This document shows positions 48,601 through 57,337 of a stretch of 64,000 bases of DNA, piece after piece. Below the pieces are notes generated by a model. The model saw only the letters and a list, made by a program, of their open reading frames with translations. It did no database searches and was not told the DNA's origin. The translations under genes were made by a program, and so were the position numbers. Origin of the DNA: Uloborus plumipes (lineage: Eukaryota; Arthropoda; Arachnida; Araneae; Uloboridae); assembly GCA_038373865.1 (NCBI GenBank), contig JAXGGA010003916.1:31446-95445 (forward strand), given 5' to 3'. Each line of letters begins with the position of its first letter. Within the stretch, counting starts at the first letter, position 1.

Positions 48601-51600
48601 AATATATGCATTGCATTCAAAACGTGATATGTACAAGCGGTGACGATAAGTAAGCATAAAAAATAATTTGTAGTCGAGGTTCTCAAGCATATAAAATTTA
48701 TAAAAAAGTGGTACTTACGATAACGCCCATGAAAATAATTTATTGGATGAAGTATACCGCACTCTTGGGTAAGAAATGTTTACGGTAAAAATTTACGGTA
48801 CTTTCAATTGTAAAAATGCTCAAAATAGGTGCAGAGTTATATTTTTACAACATACATAGAATATAGTATGAAAGTTTGAGTCACAAATCTTATGGCAATT
48901 ACAATAGAATTATATTCAGAGTTTTATTGTATCATATTTTATTCTTATTTATTTATCCCCTTTAGCTTGCAGCACTTAAATTTCAAAAGATTGAAGTTTC
49001 AAGATTAGAAATTTTTTTTTGCTATTTTATTTTGAAACATTAAACTATTTTGTATCAGTTATCTGTTGTTAATTCTAATAAACTTATTTTTGTTATCTCA
49101 AGCTTTTTCTCCATCTACTTCTCCATTAAACTCAATTGTTGCTATAAATATTTTTTAAATTTAAATACTTATTTTAACTTTTAAATTTCTTCTTTCTTTC
49201 TTTTTTTTGATTTTCATTGTTAAAAAAAATCTATTCAGTTATTTCTTACCTTAAATTGCTGCATGTTTTATCAGTGGTTACATGGTGATATGACATTATT
49301 CATTTGGACTGCTTCTTTTAAGTTTAAAGTTTCTTTTTTAAATATATTTTCATCTGTAAAACAAACAAATAAATAAATGAATAAAGTTATCTAAAATTAT
49401 AACAATTTGAAGAGCCAGGGGGAAAAAAGATAAAAGTGACCAAAAAGCGATTTCGAGAAAAACGAAGAACAAAATTTGATTTCTCGTAACTCCTTGTGTA
49501 GTTAATAGAGTTTTCATGCACATTTCGGTCGATTCTAATATTCCCCCCCCCCCCCTTGTTGTTCTACCAGATGATATTACTCCTTCATAGCAGTGCTTAT
49601 ATCTCAAAATTGACGAAAAAATAATTTTTCATCTTTTTCCCTCCTGGCCCTTCATTTATACCAGTGGTTCTGGTTATATGAAATTACTCTTTTGGAATTG
49701 AGATACATTAATAAGTGAATTTTTATCATGTCTTTTCTGAAAATAAGCTTTACATTTTCTAGACAAGAAACCTATTTACTTTCTATGGTTCTTCTTATAC
49801 AAGTGATAGAAATCAACATGTTGGATCTGCACTTCGTAAGCATTTAGGTTCTGATTCCAGACCAAATACAAGTTCTGCCAAAAAGGTAATTGGAAAAAAA
49901 GACTGATAAATTATTAGGTAGAGAAGAGTTTTTCAAGTAATTCATCTCTTACTGTTAAATTATCACAAGAAAAAGTTGTTTCCACAATGATATATATATG
50001 TTTTATTTTTCCTTCATTAAACATACTTCGAATTTTCTTCTCAATTAGGGTGGACAAATGACTGTTTCTTTCTACTACCAAAAGTTAAAAACCCAATAGT
50101 TTTTTCTTTTAGTAAGCATACTGCACTAGAACATTCTTTCCTTTTGCATATATATATATGCCTTAGATTGTTTGTTATGTTTTTCATTTTACAATGAAAC
50201 ATTCATTATTTTAAAATCTCTTCACATACTACTTGTCTAAAAAAGACTATTAAATTAAAGATATTTTTTCATAGACAGCCCACTCAGTTGCAATAAAAAA
50301 TCAAATGCACTGAAAACTTTTTAAGTGCATTTGAGACCACAGAGCTCAATTTATATGTGAGCTCACAAAAGCTCTGCTGCTATCCTTTGTTTTTGTCTGT
50401 TTAGTCAGAATTGAGACATTTATTTGTGGATTCTTAAGGATATAGAGCGGCCGTATTTTTAAATTTGAAATTAAGCCCTGCTCTCAAATAATGTTTACAT
50501 GAAATGTAGTTTCATCACAGTTCAAAGTGATAACAGCAGGTGGAATTATTATCTCATACCTAACATAGGAGACAATACAGCATATATGCCTGTGTTCATT
50601 GCAAGCTGTATTTCCATTAAAATTTAAACTTTTAATATTTTTCTTTAGGCTGCCAGAGAGCATGGACATCTAGAAAAATCTGTGAAGGACATTAATATTG
50701 CCAACAGCAACGGTATGATTATTCTACATGTTTATTATGTATTTTGAATTTGTGTATCATTGATGTCTGCAGATATATTTTTAAATTGTATATTATAAGC
50801 TACTGTATTACCTTAATCGAGATTGACCAGTATGCCAATTAATTGGTGGCAATGTCTCAAGTTTTCAGCATGCTGGATTATTTTGGGTTGCTGTTTCAAA
50901 AAAAAAAAAAAAAAAGTAAATTTCTCATGCTAAGTTTCAATCGCGAAGCAAAGCATGATAGAAAAAATTTAGATAAAAGAACTAAATGGTTTGTAAGTAG
51001 AAAAAGAGTTTATAAAATCTAAAAAGTTTAAAATTTCACGAAGCCTGATCTGATTGATCTTGGTAGGACTACTGAAGAAATCAATAAAAACCACATTTGC
51101 GTTATTTTGCAATTTCCGTAGTGAAAACTTACTTGAACATTTATGATATTGATAACAGTCCAAAGAATAAATGTTTTCTATCTATGATGGCATTTGTTTG
51201 GCACCTTCAAGAAATATAAAACTTTAAGTATAACCATTTTTAGTAAATTTTAAAGAAAAGGTTGAGCCTTTAACTCAATTAGTAGCATCTCAATTAGTAG
51301 CAATTTTATCATAGGCAGACAATCTGAAAAAGCTCAATGATTTGAAATTTTTATTAGTTGTCAATTTTTATTTGTTATCATGTAAAATACCTGCGGCGTA
51401 CGCGTTGGACGGCATGTCCCCGGCGGGAATAGAACCGGGGACGCCTGTGGTAGAAACCCAGTGCTTTGGCCGCTGGACTAAAAGGCCTCGTAACCCGGCG
51501 GGCAAAGTTGGGTTATATGCTCTCTAAGCGTACGCCGCCACATACCAAATAAAAACTGAACTGATGAACACTACTGTTGCTTATAATATTCACCTACTTG

Positions 51601-54600
51601 TAAGTAAATTAAAAAATAAAATGGGAGTGAGATCCTCATTCATTGTGCATGAAAAATTTACTTGCTCTTTGCATGTAATTGTGAAGCAAACAAATTTATT
51701 AACCCTACACTGCATGGTGTTGCCAATTGGATACATGAGCAATTTGTCCTCCTTATGAATAGCAGCATGTGTTCATAAGGCAACTCAATGCATAAAAAGC
51801 AAGTATTGGGTATATTTAAAGCAATTATCATCATTTATCTTCAATACATGGCAGCACTGGTCTGTTACATGCTCTTAAATGAATCTATATGGATAGCTTT
51901 TAAAATTACTTAAACTACCAAGTTTTGAAATTACTTTTTACAGTGAAATATTTTTCTTTGTCTTTTAAAGGAATAACATGAATAAAATACACTGAAGTGA
52001 CAAAAGTCATGGGATAGCAATATGCAAATTTTCAGATGGCAGTAGCATCGCATAGAACAGGTATAAATGCGCAGTGCTTTTACAGAGCTTTCATTTCTGT
52101 TCAAGTTATTCATGTGAAGAGGTTTTAACGTGATGATGACCGCACGACGTGAATTAACAGACTTTGAACGCGGAATGTTAGTTGGAGTTAGACGCATGGG
52201 TCATGCCATTTCGGAAATCGTTAGAGAATTCAACATTCCCAGATCCACTGTGTCAAGAGTGTGCCGAGAGTATGAAATTTCAGGCATAACATCCCACCAT
52301 GGACAGCGCAGTGGTCGACCGCCTGCACTTAAAGATCGAGACCGGCGACGTCTGCAAAGAGTCGTAAATTCTAACAGACAAGCAACACTGCGTCAAATCA
52401 CCGTAGAAATCAATGTGGGACGTACAATGGACGTGTCTGCTAGAACTGTGCGGAGAAATTTGGATTTCTTGGGCTATTCCAGCAGAAGACCGACTCGAGT
52501 GCCTTTACTGACAGAACGACATCGCTTGCAGCGACTCTCGTGGGCACGTGAGCATATCGGTTGGTCCCTAGATGAATGGAAAACCGTGGCCTGGTCCGAT
52601 GAGTCACGATTTCAGCTGGTAAGAGCCGATGGTAGGGTTCGAGTGTGGCGCAGACCCCACGAAGCCATGGACCCAAACTGTCAGCAAGGCACTGTTCAAG
52701 CTGGTGGTGGCTCCGTAATGGTGTGGGCTGTTTTTTCATGGCATGGACTTGGTCCTCTAGTGCGACTGGACCGAACATTGACTGGAAATGCTTATGTGCA
52801 GCTACTTGGAGATCACTTGCAGCCATTCATGGACTTCATGTACCCAAACAACGATGGGATTTTTATGGATGACAATGCGCCATGTCACCGGGCCACAACT
52901 GTTCGCAATTGGTTTGAAGAAAATTCTGGACAATTCCAACGAATGATTTGGCCACCTAGATCGCCCGACATGAATCCCATTGAGCATTTATGGGACACCA
53001 TCGAGAGGTCTGTTCGTGCCCAAAATCCTGCCCCATCAACGCTTTCACAATTATGGACGTCTATCGAGACAGCATGGCTCAATATTCCTGCAGAAGACTT
53101 CCAACGACTTGTTGAGTCCATGCCACGTCGAGTTGTTGCACTTCGCCGGGCAAAAGGAGGGCCGACACGATATTAAGAGGTATCCCATGACTTTTGTCAC
53201 TTCAGTGTAAACATTTATCTTTCGTTTAAGATGCGTTTTACATCAAAATAATTATTTGGAAAAAATCTAGGACATAATACATGTCTGTAGCCATTTGGCA
53301 ACATTATGCAGTAAGCATCCATAGAACACTTTGATTCATCTCTGTAGTTCATGAAGTATGTGCTTTGTTTATGTTTCGCGCTAGCTTCTTTCTCTTTTTG
53401 GAAGGTATAAAATAATCATGCGGACCCAAAAGTGGTACTTTTGGCTGTTCTACCGTTTATTAGACCTCACAAATATCAATGCTTAGTTGATGTTCTACAG
53501 AGTGAACGAACAAAAAATCAATAGGGAAAAGCCTTCAAAACGTGTTCCTTTTAGATTTCGGTTAGCAACATGCTCTTATAATACATCAACATGCAATACA
53601 GTTTAGCCTTTAGTACTAAAACAATATTAAAAATATTACTTTTATACACTGCTCGACATTGAAAATGCAACACCAAGAAGGAGTGGTCAGAAATTGATGA
53701 AATTTGGTAAGAAGACAGACAGCATGGAACAATAAGTGATATTTATTTCAAAATAAATAAGCAAAATTTAGAGCGAGGACGGCGTCGGCTCAGTAAGAAG
53801 TAGGACCACCGCGGACAGCGATGCACGAAGAAACACGTCCAGGCATGGAGTCAATAAGCCTGCGGATGGTGTCCTGATTCCCTTTCAACCATTTGCCACA
53901 GTTCGTCCTCTGAACGAGGCAGTGGCAGGTTCTGCAAACGGCGTCCAATCACGTCCCACATATGTTCGATTGGTGACAAGTCAGGAGAGTATGGTGGCCA
54001 GGAAAGCATCTGTACACCTCGTGGAGCATGTTGGCTGATTCGAGCACTGTGAGGCCGGGCGTTATCCTGTTGAAAAATTGCATTTAGCAGACCCTGAAGG
54101 TAGGGGATTGCCACCAGCCTCAGTACATTATCTACATATCGTTGGGCCATCATAGTGCCCCGAATACGAACTAGAGGTGATACGGAATTGTATGCAATAG
54201 CGCCCCAAACCATTATGCCACGTTGTCGCGCTGTGGGGCGTTCCACAGTTACTGCCGGATTCGATCTTTCTCCACGTCGACGCCACACACGTATGCGATG
54301 ACTATCGCTGGACAAACAGAAGCGGGATTCATCTGAGAACACTACGGTTTGCCATTCTGCCATCCACGTCTCTCTGGTCCGGCACCATTCCAAACGTTGG
54401 AGTCTGTGCTGTGAGGTCAATGGCAGTCTTCTTAGCGGGCGCCGTGATTGCAGGCCACGTGCAACCAGTCGACGGGAAATGGTTCTGGTCGACACAGGAA
54501 CATCCAGGGTACCTTGCACATGCTGCAGAATCGACGTACAAGTGACTTGCGGGTCCGCCACAGCTTGTCGGTGAATCCGTCGATCCAAGCGGTCTGACGT

Positions 54601-57267
54601 CACTCTGGCTGCACCTGCACCCCTCAATGTGGCTACATTTCCTCTTTCCAACCATCTCCCACACAGCCGATGCACAGTGCTTGCATCCATGTGGGTATCA
54701 GCTGCAATTTGACGTATGGACCAACCTCCCATTCTCAGTCCGATCACCATACCCCTTGTAAAGTCGTCTATATGCTGGAAGTGTCTTCGTTGAGGACGGC
54801 GTGGCATTTCCTCCTATCACACGTATCCTTCGAGACAAAAACCAAATTTCTCCGATAATTAGTCTGGCAGAAAAACCAACATGAACATAGCCCACTTTTC
54901 AACTTCATTCTCTTATATCTTACTTCACGTGCGTCGGAGAGCTGCGCATTTCATATCATTTGCATAACTGAGTGACGTGCGTCTACGGTAAAATTTGCAT
55001 GAATTTCTGACCACTCCTTCTTGGTGTTGCATTTTCAATGTCGAGCAGTGTATTTACAAAGAACGTAAATTTTATCTTTTATTCAGAGTTACATACATAC
55101 ATACAAACAAACCCACATGTGAAATTAATAGAAGCGTATTAAAAAGAGGGAGAGTAGAGTTATAAACCAAAAAAAAAAAAAAGCTTGCACGAGAGAGCCT
55201 CCAAAAGATATCAGATTTGACAGAATTGATCATCGGAAAGAACACAGTAAAAATGCCAAAATGTAAAGGATTACAAGAGTACAGTGCACCAAATGTTCAA
55301 TTCCTCTATTTTTTTACAAAAAAAAAAAAAAAAACTAATTTCAAGACTATTATTTAAAATCATTTTTGTCTGTTGTATGCATGGTGTAGCCATTTGGCAA
55401 CAAAACTATTTTTAATTAGAAAGTAGTGAAAATTTAGAGTTAAATTTTTTTAAATATTTTTCCATGTTTTCTTATTACATTGACAAACACATATATTTTT
55501 TTCTAAGAAAAATAAAAAATCATGCAGTATAGGGTTAACTTATTATAAAAAGTTAATGTTCATATTTATTCTCGGACAGCTGTATGATTTGTTAGATTAA
55601 ATATTTTTTTACTTTGCACTATTAATGATGATTATTAAGTGATCATGATAAATGCATTTATGACATTAAAAGATACTGTAAATTATGTCAAATATAAAGT
55701 TAAATGTTTTTGTTTAGTCGTTCACTTTGTTTTATTATCAGACAAAAAGTGCATGGAAAATGTTTGTCATCAGAATTTATGCAAGATGCCTATGAATGCT
55801 GAAGAAGAAAAAGATGCTGAAAAATCAGTCAATTTGTTTCCGATTGTTACATCCCTAGTTCCATATAAAGAAAAGAGCTATACAGCAGTTAAAAAGGGTA
55901 TTTTATTTTAATATATTTTATGGAGTGAGGTAATTAGGTATATTATTAGTGAGGTAATTATATATTTAACTTACATGACTATTGAATTGATTCATCCCAT
56001 GTGAAGTGCCCTAGAAGTCATCAATGGACCATCTCCGTTTTTGATGATACTGTTGTCCCTGCTTGATCAGGTAACGGATAAACGAATACCCCGCTTATAG
56101 GAATAAAAAATCTCCGAACCTATGCCATAGACGTAATGTTAAAGATCCCCGCTTAATCCAATAATATTTCTTAGAACCGACAGTATTCGTTTAAGCGGGG
56201 CAAACAGTATTTCAAAGGCAACCTATGTCTTCAAAAGTAGTTTATGCAGTTTGTTTTCAAGATCCAAATCCTAAGTATTTTGAATCCCTCTAATAAAGGG
56301 TTCTGATACGCCCCAGGGAGGAGACATCTTTGTAAAAATGTTAAGTTTGCAGAAAGTTCTGTTGCAATGGGGCCCTGAATTTTTCGGAGCTTACAGTACC
56401 TTTTATCAATACATTCTACAATTTTTGTGAGTTTATGTTCATTGACTTTGTTATAGCACTCATATGAACTCTGGACTAGTGAAAACTTTGTCTGGGTTTT
56501 AGGTTGTCATAAATTCTGCACAAAGCTCATTCTAAATTGGCATTTCGTAATTTTATTTTAAAAAATGTTTACAATGGTGCACAGTTGCAAAGCTTAAATA
56601 CTTAGTTTCAGTTTTTTTCCTTTGGAGAATGTTGCTAAGTTTCCAGAAATTCTGCAGTTGGCAACCCTGCAGCTTGGTAATTAGGACACATTAGTTACTG
56701 CATTGTCATAGTACTATTAAAGTATTAGCTATTAAAAAAGATCTTACATATTATTTCTCTAGTCTTTTTTTCTGTCACTTTGTGGTGTTCCTTTAGTAAA
56801 TTCCATGAGTTACCCCTCATTTTAAAGCTTATCATGCTAGATGACAAAAAATTGATCTACAATATAAATTTTTTGTGTGTGTTAAAAAAAAACAACTTTT
56901 TTTTTCTATTTTTTTTTATGACACAATTCCTTTTTAATCCTATGTCAAACTCCATAAGTAAGGATCATTAAAAAAAAAAAAAAAAAGTCTCACTTTAAGA
57001 AAAATAGAAAGAAAAATTCACATTTTGATTTTTCTTTTCTTTTTAAAAAAGATATTCTTTAAAATTCCCACTATCAAGTGCAAAGACATTGCATGATCTC
57101 ACCTAGTTCTCTATATTTGAGGGCTCATTTTATTTGCTTTTTCTTCATTTATTTTGTCATTTACATGTTGGTGTTATGATATGTGTTATTTTTAAATGAT
57201 TTTGTTAAAGCAGTTAAACATTTTACTTTCAGGTCTTTTCCATGCATTTGTTGGACAAAAAAGATGA
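39659..57267 (+). CDS. FAM149B1: FAM149 family protein (FAM149B1-like), 15 coding exons
   Basis: Exons: 39659-39696, 41143-41211, 41302-41449, 42570-42715, 43212-43313, 44004-44168, 44758-44878, 44957-44999, 46391-46568, 47872-48100, 48187-48369, 49763-49885, 50649-50712, 55742-55897, 57233-57267. All junctions are GT-AG, every phase fits, and the total is 1,800 bases for 599 residues (human FAM149B1 is about 580). The conserved family domain (DUF3719) lies near residues 86-170 with KASLEAIDDLLYENK, EECREWADKFPYFR and GKQLIKP. A second conserved part near 250-277 has KVVDKLALEIWPHVL. A later DILRG...FLPPIE stretch parallels the vertebrate C-terminal half. Vertebrate FAM149B1 acts in primary cilia; a ciliary role here is inferred. 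Poly-A signal AATAAA at 57332-57337. The tiny first and last exons are the least certain. Introns carry a Helitron, a TTAA MITE and two Tc1 elements. Confidence 0.82.
41143..41211 (+). CDS. FAM149B1: FAM149-like exon 2
   Basis: Acceptor TATGTAG, donor AAG|GTAATA. Acidic and aromatic residues (SSDDYDENYFSNWKLYDS). Confidence 0.75.
41302..41449 (+). CDS. FAM149B1: FAM149-like exon 3
   Basis: Acceptor TTTTTTACAG, donor GAC|GTAAGT. 49 codons, Ser/Asp-rich (FRDIFDSFSDVTEGTISSCS). Confidence 0.85.
42038..42118. mobile_element. Very short piggyBac-like TTAA MITE
   Basis: TTAACCACCCTGCGGTT faces AAACTGCAAGGTGGTTAA in inverted order, with TTAA at both outer edges. 81 bp, in intron 3 of the FAM149-like gene. 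Confidence 0.6.
42570..42715 (+). CDS. FAM149B1: FAM149-like exon 4, start of conserved domain
   Basis: Acceptor ATCAAG, donor TTTTAG|GTTTGT. Encodes the best conserved family block: KASLEAIDDLLYENK and IIEECREWADKFPYF. Confidence 0.9.
43212..43313 (+). CDS. FAM149B1: FAM149-like exon 5, end of conserved domain
   Basis: Begins with the last base of the Arg codon and continues LKGKQLIKPVEDGVCLYSSP. Donor TCTGG|GTTAGT. Confidence 0.87.
44004..44168 (+). CDS. FAM149B1: FAM149-like exon 6
   Basis: Acceptor TTGTTGTAG, donor CAAAG|GTATCT. Encodes LLIEGKKVTIHTPDRILKKT and an acidic FEELIENNGEYEECFAVDQ. Confidence 0.85.
44758..44878 (+). CDS. FAM149B1: FAM149-like exon 7
   Basis: Acceptor CTTTTTAG, donor CAT|GTAAGT. 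Ends in the conserved helix KVVDKLALEIWPH. Confidence 0.85.
44957..44999 (+). CDS. FAM149B1: FAM149-like exon 8 (43 bases)
   Basis: Continues the same helix: VLNVLQKVDEIKKY. Donor ATG|GTGAGT, phase 1. Only 78 bp of intron separate it from exon 7. Confidence 0.82.
45248..45513 (+). mobile_element. Non-autonomous Helitron (266 bp)
   Basis: It starts TCTATATACATAAATG after A and ends in CTAG before T, the A|T insertion rule of Helitrons. A short hairpin GTGC...GCAC (GTGCTACGCCGGGCAC) sits 5-6 bases before the CTAG end. Near the 5' end there is a TATG microsatellite (about 45274-45322), often seen in arthropod Helitrons. No terminal inverted repeat. Intron 8 of the FAM149-like gene. Confidence 0.7.
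46391..46568 (+). CDS. FAM149B1: FAM149-like exon 9
   Basis: Acceptor TCCCTTAG, donor CCGG|GTAAGA. Reads DGTMDFQLPPIVSLVDQQ ... SILSVSPKVLQKKVYGSG. It joins exon 8 directly in phase. Confidence 0.82.
47498..47780. mobile_element. hAT-like fragment with GGCCACATCTGGC motif
   Basis: CAGTCTAACCTATGGCTCAC opens it, and the shared GGGCCACATCTGGCTCGC text recalls the MITE at 8351. No clear right inverted end was found. Intron 9 of the FAM149-like gene. Confidence 0.4.
47872..48100 (+). CDS. FAM149B1: FAM149-like exon 10
   Basis: 76 codons, basic and polar, for example TSLKEIRKSGRDNESACLYL. Donor GAT|GTGAGT. Confidence 0.83.
48187..48369 (+). CDS. FAM149B1: FAM149-like exon 11
   Basis: 61 codons in phase 0. 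Contains SASDILRGFHIEPEA and SDCFLPPIEDKD, counterparts of the vertebrate ILRG and LPPI motifs. Confidence 0.85.
48493..48549. mobile_element. Tigger-like terminus
   Basis: After TA comes CAGTACACTCCCGATTATCC, with a nearby inverted GGATAATCC at 48539-48547. Only one end is evident. Intron 11 of the FAM149-like gene. Confidence 0.42.
49763..49885 (+). CDS. FAM149B1: FAM149-like exon 12
   Basis: 41 codons in phase 0 between TTTTCTAG and AAG|GTAATT. Ser/Thr-rich and probably disordered. Confidence 0.8.
50649..50712 (+). CDS. FAM149B1: FAM149-like exon 13
   Basis: Acceptor TTCTTTAG, donor AACG|GTATGA, phase 1. Encodes AAREHGHLEKSVKDINIANS. Confidence 0.75.
51393..51538 (-). repeat. tRNA-like module enclosed by 11-bp palindromic arms
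   Basis: The exact arms GCGGCGTACGC (51393-51403) and GCGTACGCCGC (51528-51538) enclose GC-rich DNA that contrasts with the AT-rich intron. On the minus strand it has a box-A match TAGTCCAGCGG (51480-51470) and, 34 bases further on, a box-B-like GGTTCTATTCC (51436-51426) with one deviation from consensus. A possible anticodon loop reads TTTCTAC (TCT). The T stem does not pair in the standard way; instead GTCCCCGG...CCGGGGAC forms an 8-bp hairpin. I read it as a tRNA-derived SINE-like or MITE-like unit, not a working tRNA. Confidence 0.6.
51990..53207 (+). mobile_element. Intact Tc1-like transposon
   Basis: Perfect 27-bp terminal inverted repeats beginning CACTGAAGTGACAAAAGTCA, flanked by TA (51988-51989 and 53208-53209). 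1,218 bp in total with a full transposase frame in sense with the host gene. The identical ends and open frame imply recent insertion. It sits in intron 13 of the FAM149-like gene. Confidence 0.95.
52130..53176 (+). CDS. Tc1-like transposase, full length (348 aa), DD36E spacing
   Basis: A cut-and-paste DNA transposase that would bind its 27-bp ends and cut and join at TA. Residues 10-60 form the first helix-turn-helix (FERGMLVGVRRMGHAISEIV...STVSRVCREY), followed by a GRPP motif at 62-65 and a second DNA-binding half to about 120. The catalytic core has D157 in WSDESRF, D248 in MDDNAPCH and E285 in NPIEHLWD; 36 residues separate the second D and the E, unlike the classical 34 of Tc1. It ends with GGPTRY and TAA 31 bp before the right end. 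No stop or frameshift is seen. The base composition is much richer in GC than the intron around it. Two alternative Met codons at positions 2 and 3 are possible starts. Confidence 0.95.
   Translation: MMMTARRELTDFERGMLVGVRRMGHAISEIVREFNIPRSTVSRVCREYEISGITSHHGQRSGRPPALKDRDRRRLQRVVNSNRQATLRQITVEINVGRTMDVSARTVRRNLDFLGYSSRRPTRVPLLTERHRLQRLSWAREHIGWSLDEWKTVAWSDESRFQLVRADGRVRVWRRPHEAMDPNCQQGTVQAGGGSVMVWAVFSWHGLGPLVRLDRTLTGNAYVQLLGDHLQPFMDFMYPNNDGIFMDDNAPCHRATTVRNWFEENSGQFQRMIWPPRSPDMNPIEHLWDTIERSVRAQNPAPSTLSQLWTSIETAWLNIPAEDFQRLVESMPRRVVALRRAKGGPTRY
53647..55050 (-). mobile_element. Second Tc1-like transposon, inverted, inactive
   Basis: Perfect 49-bp terminal inverted repeats (53647-53695 and 55002-55050) beginning CACTGCTCGACATTGAAAAT, flanked by TA. 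1,404 bp. It is a different family from the first element by both ends and protein, and antisense to the host gene, 439 bp downstream of the first. Confidence 0.93.
53790..54807 (-). pseudogene. Tc1-like transposase with C-terminal frameshift
   Basis: An open frame of 318 residues runs from ATG (54807) to a stop at 53851. It has an N-terminal helix-turn-helix (DDFTRGMVIGLRMGGWSIRQ), a catalytic D159 in FSDESRF, D248 in FQQDNARPH and E281 in SPIEHMWD, a spacing of 32 residues. After VERE (about 53880) the frame is lost: the expected end, with RRLIDSMPGRV and a final GGPTSY plus stop at 53792-53790, is read in another frame. The family's usual tail therefore shows a small deletion here. Because only the last 30 residues are affected the change may be recent; activity is unlikely but not excluded. 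Confidence 0.88.
55742..55897 (+). CDS. FAM149B1: FAM149-like exon 14
   Basis: Acceptor TTATTATCAG. 51 codons including VNLFPIVTSLVPYKEKSYTA, then donor AAGG|GTATTT. If this donor is skipped the frame stops four codons later (TAA at 55909-55911), giving an alternative C-terminus. Confidence 0.72.
56068..56215. mobile_element. Tigger-like remnant with CCCCGCTTA motifs
   Basis: ACGAATACCCCGCTTATAGG near the left and TATTCGTTTAAGCGGGGCAA near the right are inverted to each other, with a further CCCCGCTTAATCC between. The outer boundaries are unclear. Intron 14 of the FAM149-like gene. Confidence 0.45.
57233..57267 (+). CDS. FAM149B1: FAM149-like exon 15 (predicted last coding exon)
   Basis: Acceptor TTACTTTCAG. 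Eleven codons including the TGA stop (57265-57267), phase matching exon 14. An AATAAA follows 65 bases later. Confidence 0.6.
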
Positions 57268-57331
57268 CAGTTGCTCATTCGTTATTTATTCTTTGTACAA
57301 ATAACTTTTATTTCCCCTATGGAGGAATTTG

Positions 57332-57337
57332 AATAAA
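57332..57337 (+). terminator. Poly-A signal AATAAA for the FAM149-like gene
   Basis: The first canonical hexamer after the predicted stop codon. Confidence 0.6.

Larger units (their letters stand above)
50713..55741 (+). other. FAM149-like intron 13, transposon-bearing
   Basis: A 5-kb intron that grew by insertion. It holds the tRNA-like palindromic module (51393-51538) and two Tc1-like elements (51990-53207 and 53647-55050). Without these it would be about 2.3 kb. No other exon was seen. Confidence 0.75.

Noticed and set aside
51415..51490. Functional tRNA gene (anticodon TCT)
   Set aside because: Box B deviates and the acceptor, D and T stems do not pair properly.
52440..53210. Several frames on both strands overlapping the Tc1 transposases
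   Set aside because: Shadows of the transposase reading frames.
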